A stretch of 64,000 bases of DNA from Haloplanus ruber (lineage in GTDB: Archaea > Halobacteriota > Halobacteria > Halobacteriales > Haloferacaceae), in contig NZ_JANHDK010000001.1 in assembly GCF_024494725.1 (NCBI RefSeq), positions 620,001 to 684,000 of the forward strand, written 5' to 3'. The translations under genes and the position numbers were made by a program. This document shows positions 62,286 through 64,000 of this stretch, piece after piece (positions within the stretch are counted from its first letter, which is position 1; every line of letters starts with the position of its first letter). The notes below the pieces were generated by a model. It saw nothing but the letters and a program-made list of their open reading frames with translations. It was not told where the DNA came from and did not search any database.

Positions 62286-63932
62286 ATGGATACCTGGCAG
62301 CGGCGGACGCTGATCTACGTGGTCGTCCTCGTTGGGGTGATGCTCGGCTACGCGGCGGCGTACGACGCCGGCATGAGCCTCTTCGAGGGCTCGCCGATCA
62401 GCTTTCTGCACGCACTCCAGGTCGTCGTCGAGACGTTCACGACCACGGGCTACGGCTCCGACGCCCCGTGGTCGAGCGCCGCGATGAACCTCTTTGTCAT
62501 CGCGATGGACCTCTCGGGCGTGGTGCTCATCTTTCTCGCGCTTCCGGTCCTCGTCTTCCCGCTGTTCGAGGAGGCTATGTCGACGACGGTGCCCACGGCC
62601 GCCGACGAGGACCTCTCGGATCACGTCGTCGTCTGTACGCTCACGCCGCGGGGTGAGACCCTCGTCGACGAACTCGATTCCTGGGACGTCGAACACCTGA
62701 TCCTCGAACCCGACCGCGAGCGCGCCCGGGACCGCTACGAGGAGGGGTACGACGTGGTCCACGCCGATCCGCAGTCCGTCGACGGCTTGGAAGCCGCCAG
62801 CCTCTCTACGGCACAGGCCCTCGTCGCCGACGACACCGACCCCGTAAACACGAGCATCGTCTTGACCGCCGAGGAGGTCGCGCCGGACGTCCGAACGGTG
62901 AGCGTCGTCGACGACCCCGACCGGGAGCGGTACCACCGCCTCGCGGGCGCCGACGACGTCCTCTCGCCTCGGGCGCTGCTCGGCGAGGGACTCGCCGCCA
63001 AGGTAACGACAGGTATCTCGACGGAACTCGGCGAAGCCATCGAGATTGGCGAGGACTTCGAGGTGGCGGAGCTTCCGGTCCACCGGGGGAGCGACCTCGT
63101 CGGCCGCACCATCGCCGAGAGTGGGATTCGCGAGCAGTCGGGCGCGAACGTCGTCGGTGCGTGGTTCCGCGGGGAGTTCGAGAGTCCACCGGCACCCGAC
63201 GCCGTGATCGACGGCGGCACCGTGTTGCTGGTCAGCGGCCGCGAGACGCAACTGGAACGCCTGAAGGATATGACGCTGTCGGACGTTCGCTCGCTCGGCC
63301 GGGGGCGGACCGTCGTCGTCGGCCACGGCGAGGTCGGAGGGACGGTCGCCGATGCGCTCTCGGCGGCGGATATCGCCCACGTCGTCATGGATCGCGCGGA
63401 AGATCCGACGGTCGACGTGGTTGGCGACGCGACCGATCCCGAGGCGCTCGTCCGGGCTGGTATCGAAGACGCTGGCACTCTCATCCTCGCGCTCCCCGAC
63501 GACACGCTCACCGAGTTCGCCATCCTCGTCGCGCGCGATCTGAACCCGTCGGTCGAGTTGATCGCCCGGGCCGAGGAGACCGAGAACGTCCAGAAGATGT
63601 ACCGCGCCGGCGCGGACTACGTCCTGTCGCTGGCGACGGTCAGCGGCCGGATGCTCGCCTCGACGATTCTGGAAGACGAGGAGGTGATCTCGCTGGACAA
63701 GCAGGTGGAGGTGATTCGCACCCACGCCCCTGGCCTCGTCGGACGGACGCTCGGCGAGGCGGACGTGCGCGCACGCACAGGGTGTACGGTCGTCGGCGTC
63801 GAACGGGACGGCGAGATGGTGACCGATCTCGGCCCCGCGTTCCGGATCGAGGAGGGTGACGAACTCGTCATCGCCGGCACCGACGCGGGGACAAACAGCT
63901 TCACCGAGACGATGGGGTCACGGAGCGACTGA
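62286..63932 (+). CDS. Potassium channel with two RCK (TrkA) units
   Basis: A 548-residue protein. Two membrane helices (about 10-27 and 68-95) flank a pore with filter TTTGYGSDAPW (about residues 52-62). A first TrkA_N unit (DHVVVCTLTPRGETL, with a degenerate Rossmann loop) and TrkA_C domain are followed by a second, canonical unit (VVVGHGEVGGTVADAL) and TrkA_C. The layout is like MthK/GsuK-type ligand-gated potassium channels with NAD-binding domains. Three bases separate it from the MFS stop. Confidence 0.92.
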   Translation: MDTWQRRTLIYVVVLVGVMLGYAAAYDAGMSLFEGSPISFLHALQVVVETFTTTGYGSDAPWSSAAMNLFVIAMDLSGVVLIFLALPVLVFPLFEEAMSTTVPTAADEDLSDHVVVCTLTPRGETLVDELDSWDVEHLILEPDRERARDRYEEGYDVVHADPQSVDGLEAASLSTAQALVADDTDPVNTSIVLTAEEVAPDVRTVSVVDDPDRERYHRLAGADDVLSPRALLGEGLAAKVTTGISTELGEAIEIGEDFEVAELPVHRGSDLVGRTIAESGIREQSGANVVGAWFRGEFESPPAPDAVIDGGTVLLVSGRETQLERLKDMTLSDVRSLGRGRTVVVGHGEVGGTVADALSAADIAHVVMDRAEDPTVDVVGDATDPEALVRAGIEDAGTLILALPDDTLTEFAILVARDLNPSVELIARAEETENVQKMYRAGADYVLSLATVSGRMLASTILEDEEVISLDKQVEVIRTHAPGLVGRTLGEADVRARTGCTVVGVERDGEMVTDLGPAFRIEEGDELVIAGTDAGTNSFTETMGSRSD

Positions 63933-63940
63933 CCGGGCGT

Positions 63941-64000
63941 TCACTCCCCCGTCGTCACGACGAGTTTGCCGAGTGTGTCGCGCTCTTCCATGGTCCGGAA
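63941..64000 (-). CDS. C-terminal end of a quinone-oxidoreductase-like (zinc-type dehydrogenase) protein
   Basis: The last 19 codons are present, reading FRTMEERDTLGKLVVTTGE then stop at 63943-63941. This matches the C-terminus of NADPH:quinone reductase/medium-chain dehydrogenases (ERxxxGKLVV). The rest is beyond the right edge. Confidence 0.65.
   Translation of the reverse strand, partial: FRTMEERDTLGKLVVTTGE

Noticed and set aside
61509-63725. Minus-strand open frame of over 700 codons
   Set aside because: Antisense to the MFS transporter and the potassium channel, both with strong motif support. Composition is His/Arg/Asp-rich without family features.
1-64000. CRISPR array, rRNA genes, insertion sequences or prophage
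   Set aside because: No regularly spaced repeats, rRNA-like stretches, transposases with terminal repeats, integrases or virion genes were seen.

Overview
The window is chromosomal DNA from an extremely halophilic archaeon (class Halobacteria). The signs are very high GC, strongly acidic proteins, archaeal ribosomal proteins S15 and S3Ae with a KEOPS Pcc1 subunit between them, halocyanin-type blue-copper lipoproteins, an archaetidylserine synthase, twin-arginine lipoprotein signals, and many starts sitting about 27 bases behind a TATA-like box, as expected for leaderless haloarchaeal transcripts. I cannot name the species.

Layout. 1-6883: a truncated zinc-ribbon membrane protein, a MoCF/CinA-like protein, a three-gene ABC export operon whose first permease carries a PrsW-like intramembrane-protease domain, a coiled-coil DUF5798-type protein, a CoA-binding protein and a KaiC-like ATPase. 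7138-16802: tRNA-Arg(TCG) followed by an accessory block of two convergent overlapping gene pairs, McrB/McrC (+) and an AddA-like helicase-nuclease with an AddB-like nuclease (-); this is the best defence-island candidate here. 17047-28371: cold-shock protein, a 7TM-PAS histidine kinase, the TrkA/TrkH potassium system, a lipoprotein, a second 7TM-PAS-GAF-PAS kinase, a MOSC protein and a small membrane protein. 28517-35885: cupin, SIMPL lipoprotein, an aspartate-oxidase-like flavoprotein divergent from thiC (with a probable operator), and a REC-PAS-histidine kinase. 35886-38285: a gene-poor stretch, two tandem DUF1102-type exported proteins with a tiny third ORF, and possible gene debris next to tRNA-Ala(GGC).

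38286-49017: the translation operon rps15 - degenerate RecJ-like - pcc1 - rps3ae with a perfect 22-bp palindrome in its leader, then an LLM oxidoreductase, a DHH phosphoesterase, a PAS kinase whose start overlaps a DtxR-type box, a halocyanin, PssA, acyl-CoA dehydrogenase and small conserved genes. 49304-64000: RIO-like kinase, NCS2 nucleobase permease, a large DUF5059-type repeat/halocyanin protein behind three DtxR-type boxes, a P450, a proline-racemase-family enzyme, an FNT channel fused to two Usp domains, a Na+/Ca2+ exchanger, an MFS transporter, a potassium channel with RCK domains, and the last codons of a quinone-oxidoreductase-like protein.

How the parts connect. Two loci about 8 kb apart (43.3-44.9 kb and 52.4-55.1 kb) share the palindrome TTTTAGGnnnnCCTAAAA and closely related halocyanin domains, suggesting one metal-responsive (probably iron) regulon joining a sensor kinase, a halocyanin and a six-repeat metal-binding surface protein. 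The 7-17 kb island pairs modified-DNA restriction with a RecBCD/AddAB-like resection machine. Potassium handling recurs (TrkAH and a Kch/RCK channel), as expected for a salt-in organism.
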